Assembly (NCBI GenBank): GCA_937871285.1
Contig: CALMQS010000039.1
Location: forward strand, 124,001 to 188,000
DNA length: 64,000 nucleotides
Source: an uncultured Sphingobacteriales bacterium
GTDB lineage: Bacteria; Bacteroidota; Bacteroidia; Chitinophagales; Chitinophagaceae
Direction of reading: 5' to 3'
In this document: positions 9,871 through 20,292 of the stretch, one piece after another
Numbering within the stretch: the first letter of the stretch is position 1
How the letters are laid out: each line of letters begins with the position of its first letter
Made by a program: the position numbers and the translations under genes
The notes under the pieces: model-generated
Databases searched by the model: none
What the model was told of the DNA's origin: nothing
The model's input: the letters and a program-made list of their open reading frames with translations, nothing else

Positions 9871-11142
9871 ATGGAACGTCCGCTTACTCAAAATATCCAT
9901 GCCGGACGGCAACCGCTCAGTCTTAAAGAATATACTACCACCGGTGGCTACACCGCTTTGCAGCAGGTATTAAAAAACATGACGCCGAAGGAAGTGCAGC
10001 AACTGGTACAGGAAAGCAGGCTGAAAGGCCGTGGCGGAGCAGGGTTTAATACAGGTATGAAATGGAGCTTTGTTCCCATGGGTGAAGATGCCCCCTCTCC
10101 AAAATATTTGGTCGCCAATGCCGATGAAATGGAGCCGGGAACTTTCAAAGACCGCTTATTGCTGGAAGGTAACCCGCACCAGTTAATTGAAGGGATGATC
10201 ATTGCCGCTTATGCCATCCAGGCAAATATATCTTACGTTTTTTTGCGATGGGCCTACAAAAAAGCCGCGCAGGTAATAGAGCGCTCCATTCAGGAAGCGT
10301 ACCATGCGGGCTGGTTGGGTAATAATATTATGAACTCGGGCTTTAGTATTGATATGTACCTCCATACCGGCGCTGGAAGGTATATGTGTGGTGAGGAAAC
10401 CGCTTTACTGAACGCACTGGAAGGTAAAAGAGCTACCCCGCGCGCCAAACCGCCTTTTCCGCAGGTGAGCGGCTTATTTGGGAAACCCACTATTGTTAAT
10501 AATGTAGAAACCCTTTGCTGCATTCCGCATATAATAAATAAAGGTGCGGCATGGTTTCAAAACCTAAGCTACAGTGAAGATGGCGGCACAAAAATATATG
10601 GTGTTAGCGGTAAGGTAAATAACCCCGGTGCATGGGAATTGCCTATGGGTGTAACAATGCGCGAGCTCATTGAAGAACATGCGGGAGGAATGAAAAAGGG
10701 GTACCGGTTAAAAGGCGTATTGCCCGGAGGCGCTTCCACCGATTTTTTAACGGAGCAACACTTAGATATTAAAATGGACTTTAAATCGGTAGCGGCAGCG
10801 GGCAGCCGCCTGGGTACAGGCACCATGGTAGTAATGGATGACGCAACCTGCCCTGTTGGATTTGTTCATAACCTGCAGCATTTTTTTGCGCAGGAAAGCT
10901 GCGGCTGGTGTACCCCCTGCAGGGAAGGATTGCCCTGGGTGGAAAAAATATTATTATCCATTGAAAATGGAGAAGGAAAGGAAGATGATATGGAGCTGCT
11001 GCAAATGCATACGCAACTGCTTGGGCCGGGCAACACGTTTTGTGCCCTGGCGCCCGGCGCTATGGAACCGCTGCAAAGCGCTATCAAATATTACAGGGAG
11101 GATTTTGACCGGCATATCAGGGAAAAAAAATGTCCGTATTAA
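9871..11142 (+). CDS. nuoF: NADH-quinone oxidoreductase subunit F
   Basis: The 423-residue flavoprotein subunit binds NADH, FMN and [4Fe-4S] cluster N3. The glycine-rich loop GRGGAGFNTGMKW (about 52-64) and the NADEMEPGTFKDR segment bind FMN and NADH. The N3 ligands are SCGWCTPCREG (about 347-357) and the later cysteine in GNTFCALAPG. A 12-bp spacer separates it from nuoG. The length is close to the E. coli subunit. Confidence 0.96.
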   Translation: MERPLTQNIHAGRQPLSLKEYTTTGGYTALQQVLKNMTPKEVQQLVQESRLKGRGGAGFNTGMKWSFVPMGEDAPSPKYLVANADEMEPGTFKDRLLLEGNPHQLIEGMIIAAYAIQANISYVFLRWAYKKAAQVIERSIQEAYHAGWLGNNIMNSGFSIDMYLHTGAGRYMCGEETALLNALEGKRATPRAKPPFPQVSGLFGKPTIVNNVETLCCIPHIINKGAAWFQNLSYSEDGGTKIYGVSGKVNNPGAWELPMGVTMRELIEEHAGGMKKGYRLKGVLPGGASTDFLTEQHLDIKMDFKSVAAAGSRLGTGTMVVMDDATCPVGFVHNLQHFFAQESCGWCTPCREGLPWVEKILLSIENGEGKEDDMELLQMHTQLLGPGNTFCALAPGAMEPLQSAIKYYREDFDRHIREKKCPY

Positions 11143-11154
11143 AACTAAGGCATC

Positions 11155-13857
11155 ATGCCTACTATTTATATTGATAACAAGCCATATGAAGTAAAAGCAG
11201 GGAAAAACCTGCTTGAAGCCAGCCTCGGCCTTGGTTTTGATCTTCCCTATTTCTGCTGGCACCCGGCCATGGGAAGCGTGGGCGCATGCAGGCAGTGCGC
11301 GGTAAAAGTATTTAAGGACGAGCAGGACAGCAGCGGACGCTTGGTGATGAGCTGCATGGAAAGCGTGAAGGATGGCTTGCGCATGTCCATTACCGATAGT
11401 ACGGCAAAAGCGTTCCGGGAACAGGTAATTGAATGGCTGATGACCAATCATCCGCACGACTGCCCCGTTTGCGATGAAGGAGGCAACTGCCATTTGCAGG
11501 ACATGACGGTAATGACCGGGCATGATTACAGGCGCTTTGAATTTAAAAAACGTACCTATACCAATCAATACCTGGGACCGCTCATCCATCATGAAATGAA
11601 CAGGTGCATACAGTGTTACCGCTGCGTACGGTTTTACCGCGACTATGTGGGAGGCGATGACCTGGATGTATTTGGCGCCCATAACCATGTGTATTTCGGC
11701 AGGGAGCAGGATGGCATATTACAAAGCCCGTTCAGCGGCAACCTGGCTGAAGTATGCCCAACGGGTGTATTTACAGACAAGACGCTTAAAAAGCATTATA
11801 CCCGTAAATGGGACCTTACCACTTCACCCTCCATTTGCCAGCACTGCAGCTTAGGATGCAATATTATTGCCGGTGAACGTTACGGGCAACTGCGGTGTAT
11901 TGTAAACAGGTACAACAGCAATGTGAACGGCTATTTTATTTGCGACAAGGGCCGTTACGGATATGAATTCGTTAACAGCGTGAACCGGATAACGGAGCCG
12001 TTGATCCGAACCCGCCCGGTAGAAGCAGTGGATGAAGCAACAGCAATGGGTCATTTGAAAAGTCTTGTAACGAGTGCTCCCGTTATTGGAATAGGATCTC
12101 CGCGGGCTTCAATGGAAAGTAATTTCGCGTTGATGCAACTGGTAGGCAAAGACAATTTTTATCAGGGCATAAGCGATGATACGGCATATCTGGAACGGCG
12201 TATTGTTGAACTGTTGCAAACAGGCGCAGTGAACAGTGTTGCACTAAAGGAAATAGAAGCTGCTGATGCGGTGCTGGTTCTGGGAGAAGATATCTGGAAT
12301 ACGGCGCCCGTAATGGCGCTTGCGGTACGACAGGCGGTAATGAAAACGGCGGCGGCACAAGCCGCGCAGCAAACCTCCTTACCTGCCTGGCATGATGCGG
12401 CAATAAAGGAGTTCGTGCAAAACGAAAAAGGATTTCTCGCAAATATTACGGTTATAGCTTCTCCGATAGACGCGATTGCTGCTTTTTCGGAGCATGAAGC
12501 GCCTGATAATATTGCCCGGCTGGGTTTTGCTATTGCACATCTGCTCAATGCCGCTGTCCCTCCTGTTCCGGGTTTAACGGAACGGGAGGCGGCTACGGCA
12601 AAAAATATCGCCGGGGCATTGCAACAGGCAAAACGTCCGGTAGTCATCAGCGGTACTTCCTGCTATAATGAAGGGATCATTAAAGCGGCTTTCAATATCA
12701 GCCTGTCGTTAAACCGGCCTGAAAGAAAAGCGGGTATAGCCTACGTGTTTCCCGAATGCAACAGCATGGGACTTGCCATGATGAAAGCGCCTCCTTTTGA
12801 AACTGCTATGCAAAGAGTAAAAACGGAAAACAACTGCACAGCTGTTATACTGGAAAATGATTTGTACAGGTATATGCCGGAAGGCAAGGCCGATGATTTC
12901 ATCTCGCATTGTGGCAACCTTATTGTGCTGGATGTGCTGCATAACCGCACTACCGCGCAGGCACAGGTGCTGATACCTGCCGCTTCTTTTGCCGAAGCAG
13001 ACGGCACGCTGGTGAACAATGAAGGAAGGGCCCAGCATTTTTACCAGGTATATATGCCGGCCAATGACCGTATAAAAGAAAGCTGGAAATGGCTTGGGAA
13101 CATTAAAAACATGAAAGCAACCATCACCAACGGACTGCAGCATCACCCGGATGAATGGCTGGCGGCATTGGAAACCACCCTGCCCCAGTTTACAAACATC
13201 GCTAAGGTAACACCCTCCCATAATTTTCGTATCAACGGCCAGCCTGTACCGCGGGAACCGCACCGGTATAGCGGTCGTACGGCAATACTGGCCAATATTT
13301 CGGTAAGCGAGCCCCGTCCCCTGCAGGACGACGATTCCCCGCTTACCTATACCATGGAAGGCTATCCCGGACTACCGCCCGCATCTATGACGCCTTATTT
13401 CTGGGCGCCCGGCTGGAACTCCGGCCAGGCGGTTAATAAATACCAGGCAGAACCAGGCGGTGAGCTGCAGGAGCAGGATCAGCAGGTATGTTTGTTTCCG
13501 GGAAAAGAACAGGAAAACTTTCATTTTTTTAAAGACAGCCCTGAAGCATTTGCCGCCCGGCAGGATAAGTACCTGCTGCTCCCGCAATACCAGCTTTTTG
13601 GCTCAGGTGAGCTGAGCATTTACAGCACAGCGATAGAAGAGCTGGTTCCGCAGGCATGTATCATTTTATCAGCAAAAGATGCCGCAGATTTAGGTGTGGT
13701 AAACGGTGCGCCTGTTACTATAGAAAAAAATGAGCTCCATTATACCTTACCCCTGAAAATTCACGATGAACTATGCAGCGGTATTATCCTGGCGCCTGTT
13801 GGCTACCGGGGAATACCAGCTTTACCATGGGGCGCATGGGTTAAAATTATGGTATGA
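11155..13857 (+). CDS. nuoG: NADH-quinone oxidoreductase subunit G, long form with N7 cysteines
   Basis: The 900-residue product is the largest peripheral subunit. The N-terminal ferredoxin-like domain holds N1b ([19 protein letters not shown]). It is followed by N5 ligands in [12 protein letters not shown] and N4 ligands in RCIQCYRC and a downstream CPTG. After these comes [12 protein letters not shown] with a later cysteine in YFICDKGR, the ligand set of the extra cluster N7 found only in some lineages. The rest is a molybdopterin-oxidoreductase-like fold without a cofactor. The N-terminal 300 residues look very like E. coli NuoG (908 aa) from memory. The end overlaps the nuoH start (ATGAG at 13854). 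Confidence 0.95.
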   Translation: MPTIYIDNKPYEVKAGKNLLEASLGLGFDLPYFCWHPAMGSVGACRQCAVKVFKDEQDSSGRLVMSCMESVKDGLRMSITDSTAKAFREQVIEWLMTNHPHDCPVCDEGGNCHLQDMTVMTGHDYRRFEFKKRTYTNQYLGPLIHHEMNRCIQCYRCVRFYRDYVGGDDLDVFGAHNHVYFGREQDGILQSPFSGNLAEVCPTGVFTDKTLKKHYTRKWDLTTSPSICQHCSLGCNIIAGERYGQLRCIVNRYNSNVNGYFICDKGRYGYEFVNSVNRITEPLIRTRPVEAVDEATAMGHLKSLVTSAPVIGIGSPRASMESNFALMQLVGKDNFYQGISDDTAYLERRIVELLQTGAVNSVALKEIEAADAVLVLGEDIWNTAPVMALAVRQAVMKTAAAQAAQQTSLPAWHDAAIKEFVQNEKGFLANITVIASPIDAIAAFSEHEAPDNIARLGFAIAHLLNAAVPPVPGLTEREAATAKNIAGALQQAKRPVVISGTSCYNEGIIKAAFNISLSLNRPERKAGIAYVFPECNSMGLAMMKAPPFETAMQRVKTENNCTAVILENDLYRYMPEGKADDFISHCGNLIVLDVLHNRTTAQAQVLIPAASFAEADGTLVNNEGRAQHFYQVYMPANDRIKESWKWLGNIKNMKATITNGLQHHPDEWLAALETTLPQFTNIAKVTPSHNFRINGQPVPREPHRYSGRTAILANISVSEPRPLQDDDSPLTYTMEGYPGLPPASMTPYFWAPGWNSGQAVNKYQAEPGGELQEQDQQVCLFPGKEQENFHFFKDSPEAFAARQDKYLLLPQYQLFGSGELSIYSTAIEELVPQACIILSAKDAADLGVVNGAPVTIEKNELHYTLPLKIHDELCSGIILAPVGYRGIPALPWGAWVKIMV

Positions 13858-14813
13858 GCGTTATGCAACACATATGGATCGTACTGGGCGTACTATTTGT
13901 ACTGCTCAACATTGCCGCCGGGCTAATTTGGGTGGAGCGCCGGCTGCTGGCATTGTGGCAGGACAGGCTGGGACCCAACCGCGCCGGCCCGCTGGGCCTG
14001 TTTATTGTGCTGGCCGATACGCTGAAATTGTTTTTTAAGGAAGACTGGATACCGCCTTTTGCCGATAAATGGATATTTATTACAGCGCCTGCCATTGTTG
14101 TGGGAAGCGTGCTGCTGAGCTTTGTGATCATTCCCTTTGCTCCCGGTATTGTTGTGGCCGATTTGAATATCGGTTTGCTGTTTTTTCTTGCCATGTCTTC
14201 CCTCGGCGTATACAGCATTGTATTGGGCGGCTGGGCATCCAATAATAAGTATGCACTGTTAGGCGCCCTGCGCGGCGCTTCGCAAATGATAGCTTATGAA
14301 GTATTCATGGGTTTGTCGCTGATGGGTGTAGTGATGCTGACAGGATCTTTTAAGATGGGCGCTATTGTAGAAGCGCAGAAAGACATGTGGTTTATTGTAA
14401 CCCAGCCGGTTGGGTTCTTCGTGTTTTTTATTGCCGGTATTGCCGAAACTCATCGCCTGCCGTTTGATATTCCTGAGGCCGAAAGTGAATTGATCGCAGG
14501 TTACCATGCTGAATATTCAGGCATGAAGTTCGGTATGTTTTTTATTGGCGAATACCTGGGTATTACACTCATCTCTGCCATGATGGTAGCCTTGTTTTTC
14601 GGGGGATGGCTGGGGCCTGCATTTCTTCCGCCACTGGCATGGTTTGCACTAAAAACATTCTTCTTTATCGGCGTGTTCATATTGCTGCGGGCTTCGCTGC
14701 CCCGTCCGCGCTATGACCAGTTGATTGAATACGGATGGAAGATACTGCTGCCGGTTGTGCTGGCCAACCTGATGATCACCGGCGCCATTGCTTTGTGGGT
14801 AAGGGGAGAGTAA
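13854..14813 (+). CDS. nuoH: NADH-quinone oxidoreductase subunit H
   Basis: The 319-residue membrane subunit joins the membrane arm to the peripheral arm and forms much of the quinone channel. It has about eight hydrophobic helices. Signature segments are [18 protein letters not shown] after helix 1, [11 protein letters not shown] in the middle and [20 protein letters not shown], whose acidic residues lie at the quinone cavity. The start overlaps the last bases of nuoG, suggesting coupled translation. The following 166-bp spacer is unusually long for this operon and carries repeats. Confidence 0.96.
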   Translation: MSVMQHIWIVLGVLFVLLNIAAGLIWVERRLLALWQDRLGPNRAGPLGLFIVLADTLKLFFKEDWIPPFADKWIFITAPAIVVGSVLLSFVIIPFAPGIVVADLNIGLLFFLAMSSLGVYSIVLGGWASNNKYALLGALRGASQMIAYEVFMGLSLMGVVMLTGSFKMGAIVEAQKDMWFIVTQPVGFFVFFIAGIAETHRLPFDIPEAESELIAGYHAEYSGMKFGMFFIGEYLGITLISAMMVALFFGGWLGPAFLPPLAWFALKTFFFIGVFILLRASLPRPRYDQLIEYGWKILLPVVLANLMITGAIALWVRGE

Positions 14814-14890
14814 TTTGAAAATTTGAAAATGTGGGAAATAGGAAATGAGGCAATTTGAAAGTATGCTAATTTGAAAATGAGGAAGGGATT
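14814..14890. repeat. AATTTGAAAATG-type repeats in the nuoH-nuoI spacer
   Basis: Four or five imperfect copies of ATTTGAAAATG (for example at 14815-14832 and 14869-14879) follow nuoH directly. The same motif occurs at 9331-9350, 16097-16140 and, in both orientations, at 26841-26972. There is no coding signal here. Confidence 0.6.
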
Positions 14891-14979
14891 GCAAGTTGCA
14901 GAGTAGGGGGGAAGCCTCATAGGTTTAGGTATAAGAGGAGAAAAGATGCTTTAGTCATAATATAAAATAGTCCTCCGGG

Positions 14980-15534
14980 ATGTTGCAAAACATTCTTCCG
15001 GGAGGCGGAGTAAGCCTTATGTTTAGTAATCTTAGAACGATGTGGCTGGTTTTTTTACACCTGTTTCGCAAAAAAGAAACCATTCAGTATCCCGAAGAAA
15101 AGATAAAGCTGCATCCGCGGTGGCGTGGCCGTATTGTGCTAACAAAAGATCCGGATGGTGGCGAACGGTGTGTGGGCTGTTATTTGTGCGCTGCAGCCTG
15201 CCCGGTAGATTGTATTGCACTGCAGGCAACAGAAGATGAAAATGGCCGCCGGTACCCCGAATTCTTCCGCATTAATTTTTCGAGATGTATTTTTTGCGGC
15301 TATTGTGAAGAAGCCTGTCCAACCTATGCCATACAGCTTATCCCTGATTTTGAAATGGGCGAATACAACCGGCAAAACCTGGTATTCGAAAAAGAAGACC
15401 TTTTGATCAATAGCGAGGGGAAATACCCCGGGTATAATTTTTATAAAGTGGCCGGAATGGAGGCCGGGGTTAAGGCAAAAGGAAAAGGCGATAACGAAGA
15501 GCTTCCGGTAGATGTCAAAAGCTTATTACCATAA
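14980..15534 (+). CDS. nuoI: NADH-quinone oxidoreductase subunit I
   Basis: The 184-residue peripheral subunit carries two [4Fe-4S] clusters, N6a and N6b, which pass electrons to NuoB. The two ferredoxin motifs are [16 protein letters not shown] and [13 protein letters not shown]. The stretch [17 protein letters not shown] is like the E. coli protein from memory. ATG 14980 gives a length near the 180 residues of E. coli NuoI; ATG 15019 (MFSNLRTMW) is an alternative. It follows a repeat-filled spacer, so a secondary promoter here is possible but was not seen. Confidence 0.93.
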   Translation: MLQNILPGGGVSLMFSNLRTMWLVFLHLFRKKETIQYPEEKIKLHPRWRGRIVLTKDPDGGERCVGCYLCAAACPVDCIALQATEDENGRRYPEFFRINFSRCIFCGYCEEACPTYAIQLIPDFEMGEYNRQNLVFEKEDLLINSEGKYPGYNFYKVAGMEAGVKAKGKGDNEELPVDVKSLLP

Positions 15535-15559
15535 ATGCAGTAACAACTATTTGCAACAG

Positions 15560-16096
15560 ATGAACCTGCTGTTTTATATATCTTCCTTTGTGGCTGTTGC
15601 GGCAACCATTTTGGCCATCACCCGCTTTCACCCGGTGCACGCTTTACTGTACCTCGTGGTTTCTTTCCTTGCGGCCGCATTGATTTTTTTATCTCTTGGA
15701 TCGCCCTTTATAGCAGTGATGGAAGTGATTGTGTATGCAGGGGCCATTATCGTGCTGTTCATTTTTGTGGTGATGATGCTTAACCTCGGCAAAGACACTG
15801 CTTTGCAGGAAAAAAACTGGCTTCGTCCCAAAGTGTGGATAGGGCCTTCATTACTGGTATTGATATTACTGGTTGAAATGATTGTGCTGCTGCTTACAGC
15901 AGAAGATACCGCCATGCACGTTACAGTGGTTGATCCCCGTAACGTATCACTCGCTTTGTTCGGTGAATACATTATTGCGCTGGAGCTGGCGGGTTTCCTG
16001 CTTATGGCGGGTATTGTAGGCGCAGCACATATAGGAAAGCAAAAGAAAAAGCAGCTTCACCGGTTTTTGCAGGCAGAGGTGATGGAGAGTGTGTAA
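15560..16096 (+). CDS. nuoJ: NADH-quinone oxidoreductase subunit J
   Basis: The 178-residue membrane subunit has five helices. The conserved helix 3 region, VMEVIVYAGAIIVLFIFVVMML, contains the pi-bulge segment involved in coupling. ATG 15560 (MNLLFYISS) is preferred: the frame is open from 15512, but that start would overlap nuoI and add a polar leader not seen in the family. It is followed by a 194-bp spacer with repeats before nuoK. Confidence 0.93.
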   Translation: MNLLFYISSFVAVAATILAITRFHPVHALLYLVVSFLAAALIFLSLGSPFIAVMEVIVYAGAIIVLFIFVVMMLNLGKDTALQEKNWLRPKVWIGPSLLVLILLVEMIVLLLTAEDTAMHVTVVDPRNVSLALFGEYIIALELAGFLLMAGIVGAAHIGKQKKKQLHRFLQAEVMESV

Positions 16097-16150
16097 ACGT
16101 GAAAGTGTGGAAATGTGAGAATTTGAAAATGAGAGTGTATAAGTGCTGCG
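16097..16150. repeat. AATTTGAAAATG/GTGTGGAAATG repeats in the nuoJ-nuoK spacer
   Basis: The text GTGGAAATGTGAGAATTTGAAAATGAGAG (read in pieces) starts right after the nuoJ stop and belongs to the same family as the nuoH-nuoI spacer. The remainder of the spacer to 16290 has no gene; it ends in ACCATAAACTATAAAC-type A-rich text. Confidence 0.55.
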
Positions 16151-16290
16151 CAACAGGCAATGATGTACGGGGTTTTGCTGCAAAGTAATTACCGTAGAGG
16201 AAATCCTTAGGAGTTTAAGAAGAGCGAAAAAATGTGGGCAGGCATCGTGCACAAACTATCAAACCATAAACTATAAACTACAAATCACCA

Positions 16291-16620
16291 ATGCCCCCTT
16301 TTAATGTGCATACCGTTTTAATTGTTTCCGCAATACTTTTTGTATTGGGACTGGTTGGCGTGCTCACAAGAAAGAATGTGATTTTCATGCTTATATCGGT
16401 AGAGATCATGTTAAATGCAGCGGGACTGGCCTTTGTGGCTGCAGGAGCAAGGTGGCAGCAGCCAGACGGACAGGTGATGTTCCTGTTCATACTGGCTATG
16501 GCTGCCGCCGAAGTTTCGATAGGGCTGGCATTGGTACTGCAGATATATCACCAGAATAGAAGCCTGGATGTGGGAAATATAACGGCATTAAAAGATGAGC
16601 CTTTGCATGAAGAAGTATAA
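16291..16620 (+). CDS. nuoK: NADH-quinone oxidoreductase subunit K
   Basis: The 109-residue subunit has three helices. It carries the two membrane glutamates required for proton pumping in the family: one in [14 protein letters not shown] and one in [14 protein letters not shown]. The short polar C-terminus ([16 protein letters not shown]) is longer than in most family members but resembles the E. coli one in character. A 77-bp gap separates it from nuoL. Confidence 0.95.
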   Translation: MPPFNVHTVLIVSAILFVLGLVGVLTRKNVIFMLISVEIMLNAAGLAFVAAGARWQQPDGQVMFLFILAMAAAEVSIGLALVLQIYHQNRSLDVGNITALKDEPLHEEV

Positions 16621-16697
16621 ACATAAAACGACTTAAGCAATAAACGGATATCGTATGAAGTACCGGTTTCTCCTTTAATTCAATAACGGGCTATTTT

Positions 16698-18584
16698 ATG
16701 CATCAGTATTTATATCTTATACCAGCACTGCCATTGCTCGGGTTTGTCGTTTTATCTGTTGCCGGAAGGCATTTGCATAAAACGGTTATAGCATGGACGG
16801 GCGCCGGAACGGTATGCGCATCGGCACTGATTACCATTGTACTGGGCATTGAATTTTTCCGGAACGCTCCTGCTTCAGGAGCTTATACACAAGTATTATG
16901 GAGGTGGTTCAGTGCCGGTAGGTTATCTGTTCCCGTTAGCCTTGCTGTTGATGCTTTAACACTGGTATTTATATTCGTCATCACCTTTATAGGAGCGCTC
17001 ATTCATATTTATTCCACAGCGTTTATGCGCAAAGACCGCGACTATGCGCGTTTCTTCGCCTCCATGAATTTATTTGTATGCTCCATGCTGTTGCTGGTAA
17101 TGGCCGATAACCTGGTGCTGCTGTACCTGGGATGGGAAGGCGTGGGCCTGTGCAGCTACCTGCTCATTGGTTTCTGGTATGAAACGCCGGCCAACTGCCA
17201 TGCTGCAAATAAGGCTTTCTATATTACGCGCATTGGCGATACTGCTATGATCATCGGCTTGTTTTTGCTGTTCAGGGAGCTGGGCACATTGCATATTCCT
17301 TCTATTCTTGAGCAGGCGCCAAAACATTTTGAAACAGGGGATACGACTATCACGCTTATTGCACTCTTACTGCTGGCGGGCGGAATGGGTAAGTCGGCGC
17401 AACTGCCCCTGCAAACCTGGCTGCCCGATGCCATGGCCGGTCCTTCACCGGTAAGCGCTTTGATCCATGCCGCTACCATGGTAACCGCCGGCGTTTATCT
17501 TATTGCGCGGATGCATACCCTGTTTACGCTCTCGCCCGTATCTATGAGCACTGTTGCTGTTATAGGGGCTATTACCCTTTTTGTAGCAGGCTGCAGCGCT
17601 ATGGTACAAACAGATATCAAACGGATCCTGGCTTATTCTACTATCAGTCAAATCGGGTATATGTTCCTTGCTCTGGGCGTAGGCGCATGGGGTGCAGCCA
17701 TCTTTCATTTTTTTACCCATGCATTTTTTAAAGCCCTGTTATTCCTGGCCGCAGGAGCGGTAATAGAAGCCCTGCACCATGAGCATAACATTTTTAAAAT
17801 GGGAGGACTGAAGAACAGCATGCGGGTAGTATTTCTTACTTTCCTGGCCGGCGCTGCATCGCTGGCCGCACTACCGTTGGTAACGGCCGGGTTTTTTAGT
17901 AAGGATCCTATTTTATGGTATGCCTGGAGCGCCGAAAATGGTAATACTTTTTTATGGATATTGGCCATTGCCGGTGCTTTTATTACCGCTTTTTACAGCA
18001 CACGGCTGATGCTGGTTGTTTTTTGGGGTGAAAGAAAGACGCCCGTTGGCGAACGCACAGGAAAGTGGATGACAGCGCCGCTTATTATATTGGCCATAGC
18101 TTCGGTTGCGGCAGGCTGGATAGAATGGCCGCACAACCTTATTCATTTTACCCTGCTGTCAGACCACTTGCAGCAAGTATTACCCGCAGTTGTTTTAAAA
18201 CAAGATCTTCCTTCCGAATTTATTTTCCAGGGTATAGCGGTGCTTGTAACGTTTGCGGGACTGTATACTGGCTACGTTTTGTATTACAGCAACAAAACGA
18301 TACTGGAAGGCTGGCGGCGATCTGCAGCAATGCAGGCGGTGAGAAGCTTTTTGCTGAAAGGGTGGGAGTTTGATGCATTGTACAATACCTTGTTTGTACA
18401 GCCTTTTCTTTTCGTTACCCGCATCAACAAAAAAGATGTATTTGACCGGCTGTATACTGGCATTGCACAGGCTAATATTAATATCAACCGCCTGTTGTCG
18501 CTTACGCAAAATGGGTCGCTGCGATGGTATATAGCCGGCGTGCTGCTGGGCATCTTATTCATTATAACCATGCAATTATTATGA
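16698..18584 (+). CDS. nuoL: NADH-quinone oxidoreductase subunit L
   Basis: The 628-residue, Mrp-antiporter-like proton-pumping subunit lies at the distal end of the membrane arm. It shows about 14 core helices, then a long amphipathic C-terminal helix that lies along the membrane arm and a last anchor helix (IAGVLLGILFIITMQLL). Signatures include LGWEGVGLCSYLLIGFWY with the key glutamate, MGKSAQLPLQTWLPDAM and GPSPVSALIHAATMV. Its TGA stop overlaps the nuoM ATG (ATGA at 18581). Confidence 0.96.
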   Translation: MHQYLYLIPALPLLGFVVLSVAGRHLHKTVIAWTGAGTVCASALITIVLGIEFFRNAPASGAYTQVLWRWFSAGRLSVPVSLAVDALTLVFIFVITFIGALIHIYSTAFMRKDRDYARFFASMNLFVCSMLLLVMADNLVLLYLGWEGVGLCSYLLIGFWYETPANCHAANKAFYITRIGDTAMIIGLFLLFRELGTLHIPSILEQAPKHFETGDTTITLIALLLLAGGMGKSAQLPLQTWLPDAMAGPSPVSALIHAATMVTAGVYLIARMHTLFTLSPVSMSTVAVIGAITLFVAGCSAMVQTDIKRILAYSTISQIGYMFLALGVGAWGAAIFHFFTHAFFKALLFLAAGAVIEALHHEHNIFKMGGLKNSMRVVFLTFLAGAASLAALPLVTAGFFSKDPILWYAWSAENGNTFLWILAIAGAFITAFYSTRLMLVVFWGERKTPVGERTGKWMTAPLIILAIASVAAGWIEWPHNLIHFTLLSDHLQQVLPAVVLKQDLPSEFIFQGIAVLVTFAGLYTGYVLYYSNKTILEGWRRSAAMQAVRSFLLKGWEFDALYNTLFVQPFLFVTRINKKDVFDRLYTGIAQANININRLLSLTQNGSLRWYIAGVLLGILFIITMQLL

Positions 18585-20041
18585 TACTGGCAGAACTAAT
18601 AGCCATACTACTTATTGGCGGGTTGCTATGCTGGCTGCTGGCACGGTGGAACAGCGCGTTGCCTAAATGGATCGCTTTATTTTCTGCTATAGGTGGGCTG
18701 CTGCTTACCGTGTTGCTCTGCTGGCAATATAAAAATGGAGCGCAGAATGGCAGCGAATGGTTCATCAATTACCAGGTTAGCTGGATCCCTTCTTTTGGTA
18801 TCAGCTTTCACCTTGCTTTAGACGGATTAAGCCTGGTGCTGCTGCTGTTAACCTTTTTCCTGGGCATTGTAGCAGTGCTTTGTTCCTGGAATGAGATCAA
18901 AGAAAAGCAGGGCTTTTATTATTTCAACCTGCTGTGGACGCTTGCCGGCATTTGTGGTGTATTTGTAGCGATGGATCTTTTCCTTTTCTATTTCTTCTGG
19001 GAAGTGATGCTGGTACCCATGTATTTTTTGATTGCCATATGGGGCGATGCCAACCGGCGCTATGCATCCTTTAAATTTTTCATCTTCACCCAGGCAGGTG
19101 GTTTGCTGATGCTGCTGGCCATACTGGCTTTGTACTTTATTCATGCGCAGCAAACGGGGGTTTATTCTTTCGATTATTTCGACCTTCTTCATGCTTCGCC
19201 CGGTGCTGCTGCAAAGTGGATAATGATGGGATTTCTATTTGCATTTATGGTGAAGCTGCCGGTTGTGCCCCTGCATAACTGGCTGCCCGATGCGCATGGA
19301 GAGGCCCCAACAGGGGGCAGCTTAATTTTAGCGGGCTTATTGCTAAAAACCGGCGCCTATGGTATTATTCGTTTTGTGATAACGCTGTTTCCCCGGGAGG
19401 CACAGCAAGTGGCGTGGTGGGTCATGCTGCTGGGCGCCATTGGTATTTTGTATGGCGCGTTCCTGGCTTTTGCCCAAACCGATCTGAAGCGGCTGATTGC
19501 CTACACCTCCGTTAGCCATATGGGATTTGTGCTGCTGGGTATTTTTGCTTTTAATGAAATAGCCCTGCAGGGGGTGGTTATGCAAATACTTACCCATGGT
19601 ATCAGCACAGGCGCCTTGTTTGTAATTGCCGGCATGCTTAAAGAAAGATTACATACCAGGGATATTAACCGGATGGGGGGATTGTGGACGGCCATGCCTT
19701 CCATGGGTGGCGTAGCTATGGTATTTACCATGGCAGCATTGGGGTTACCTGTGCTGGGGAATTTTATTGCAGAGTTCCTGGTGCTCATCGGCGCATTTTC
19801 CGCTAATGCCGCACTAACGGTTTTGGCTACCCTTGGATTGATTTTTTCTGCTTTTTACGCGTTGCGGATGATGCAGAAAGTTTTTCTTGGCCCTGTTACC
19901 GTAACAGTGCCGCTCAGGGATTTGAATGCCAGAGAGTATATTATGATGGCGGCATTAACCATCAGCATTATTGTATTGGGGCTGTTTCCGCAGCCTGTTT
20001 TAGATATGGTGAAAGGAGTAGTAGGGGCGTTGGTTGATTAG
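18581..20041 (+). CDS. nuoM: NADH-quinone oxidoreductase subunit M
   Basis: The 486-residue antiporter-like pump subunit begins at ATG 18581, overlapping the nuoL stop; an in-frame extension back to 18524 lies inside nuoL and is not needed. The key glutamate is in FFWEVMLVPMYFL. The broken-helix lysine region is MVKLPVVPLHNWLPDAHGEAPTGGS, and QTDLKRLIAYTSVSHMGF is the second half-channel. It ends before a 251-bp spacer that includes a palindromic repeat, so nuoN may be partly uncoupled. Confidence 0.96.
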   Translation: MILAELIAILLIGGLLCWLLARWNSALPKWIALFSAIGGLLLTVLLCWQYKNGAQNGSEWFINYQVSWIPSFGISFHLALDGLSLVLLLLTFFLGIVAVLCSWNEIKEKQGFYYFNLLWTLAGICGVFVAMDLFLFYFFWEVMLVPMYFLIAIWGDANRRYASFKFFIFTQAGGLLMLLAILALYFIHAQQTGVYSFDYFDLLHASPGAAAKWIMMGFLFAFMVKLPVVPLHNWLPDAHGEAPTGGSLILAGLLLKTGAYGIIRFVITLFPREAQQVAWWVMLLGAIGILYGAFLAFAQTDLKRLIAYTSVSHMGFVLLGIFAFNEIALQGVVMQILTHGISTGALFVIAGMLKERLHTRDINRMGGLWTAMPSMGGVAMVFTMAALGLPVLGNFIAEFLVLIGAFSANAALTVLATLGLIFSAFYALRMMQKVFLGPVTVTVPLRDLNAREYIMMAALTISIIVLGLFPQPVLDMVKGVVGALVD

Positions 20042-20074
20042 TTGGTTGTCTGTACCGGCGCCGGATAAATTTTT

Positions 20075-20092
20075 GTCCCGCAGGTGCGGGAC
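20075..20092. repeat. 18-bp palindromic repeat (GTCCCGCA/TGCGGGAC) between nuoM and nuoN
   Basis: Eight-base perfect arms enclose a GG loop. Nearly the same element (TCCCGCA..TGCGGGA) is at 62068-62083. It is not followed by a T run, so it is more likely a REP element than a terminator. The rest of the 20042-20292 spacer shows no gene. Confidence 0.65.
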
Positions 20093-20292
20093 TCAATAAT
20101 GAACAGAAAGTACAAGGGTGCGACGCAACGGAAGAGCAATAGTAATGCTGTAGCCCGGCCCATAAAAAAACAGTGCACATTTTTATGACCTATAATTAAT
20201 TTGATTGGTTAACGGATGATCGGATAACGGGTTTTGTATTTGCTGATAGCTGACCGCCGAAACTCATATTATTCATTGTTTATTGCTGAAGT

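Noticed and set aside
10954..11688. 244-codon minus-strand ORF over the nuoF/nuoG junction
   Set aside because: A shadow of two well-supported complex I genes on the opposite strand, rich in histidine and with no known motif.
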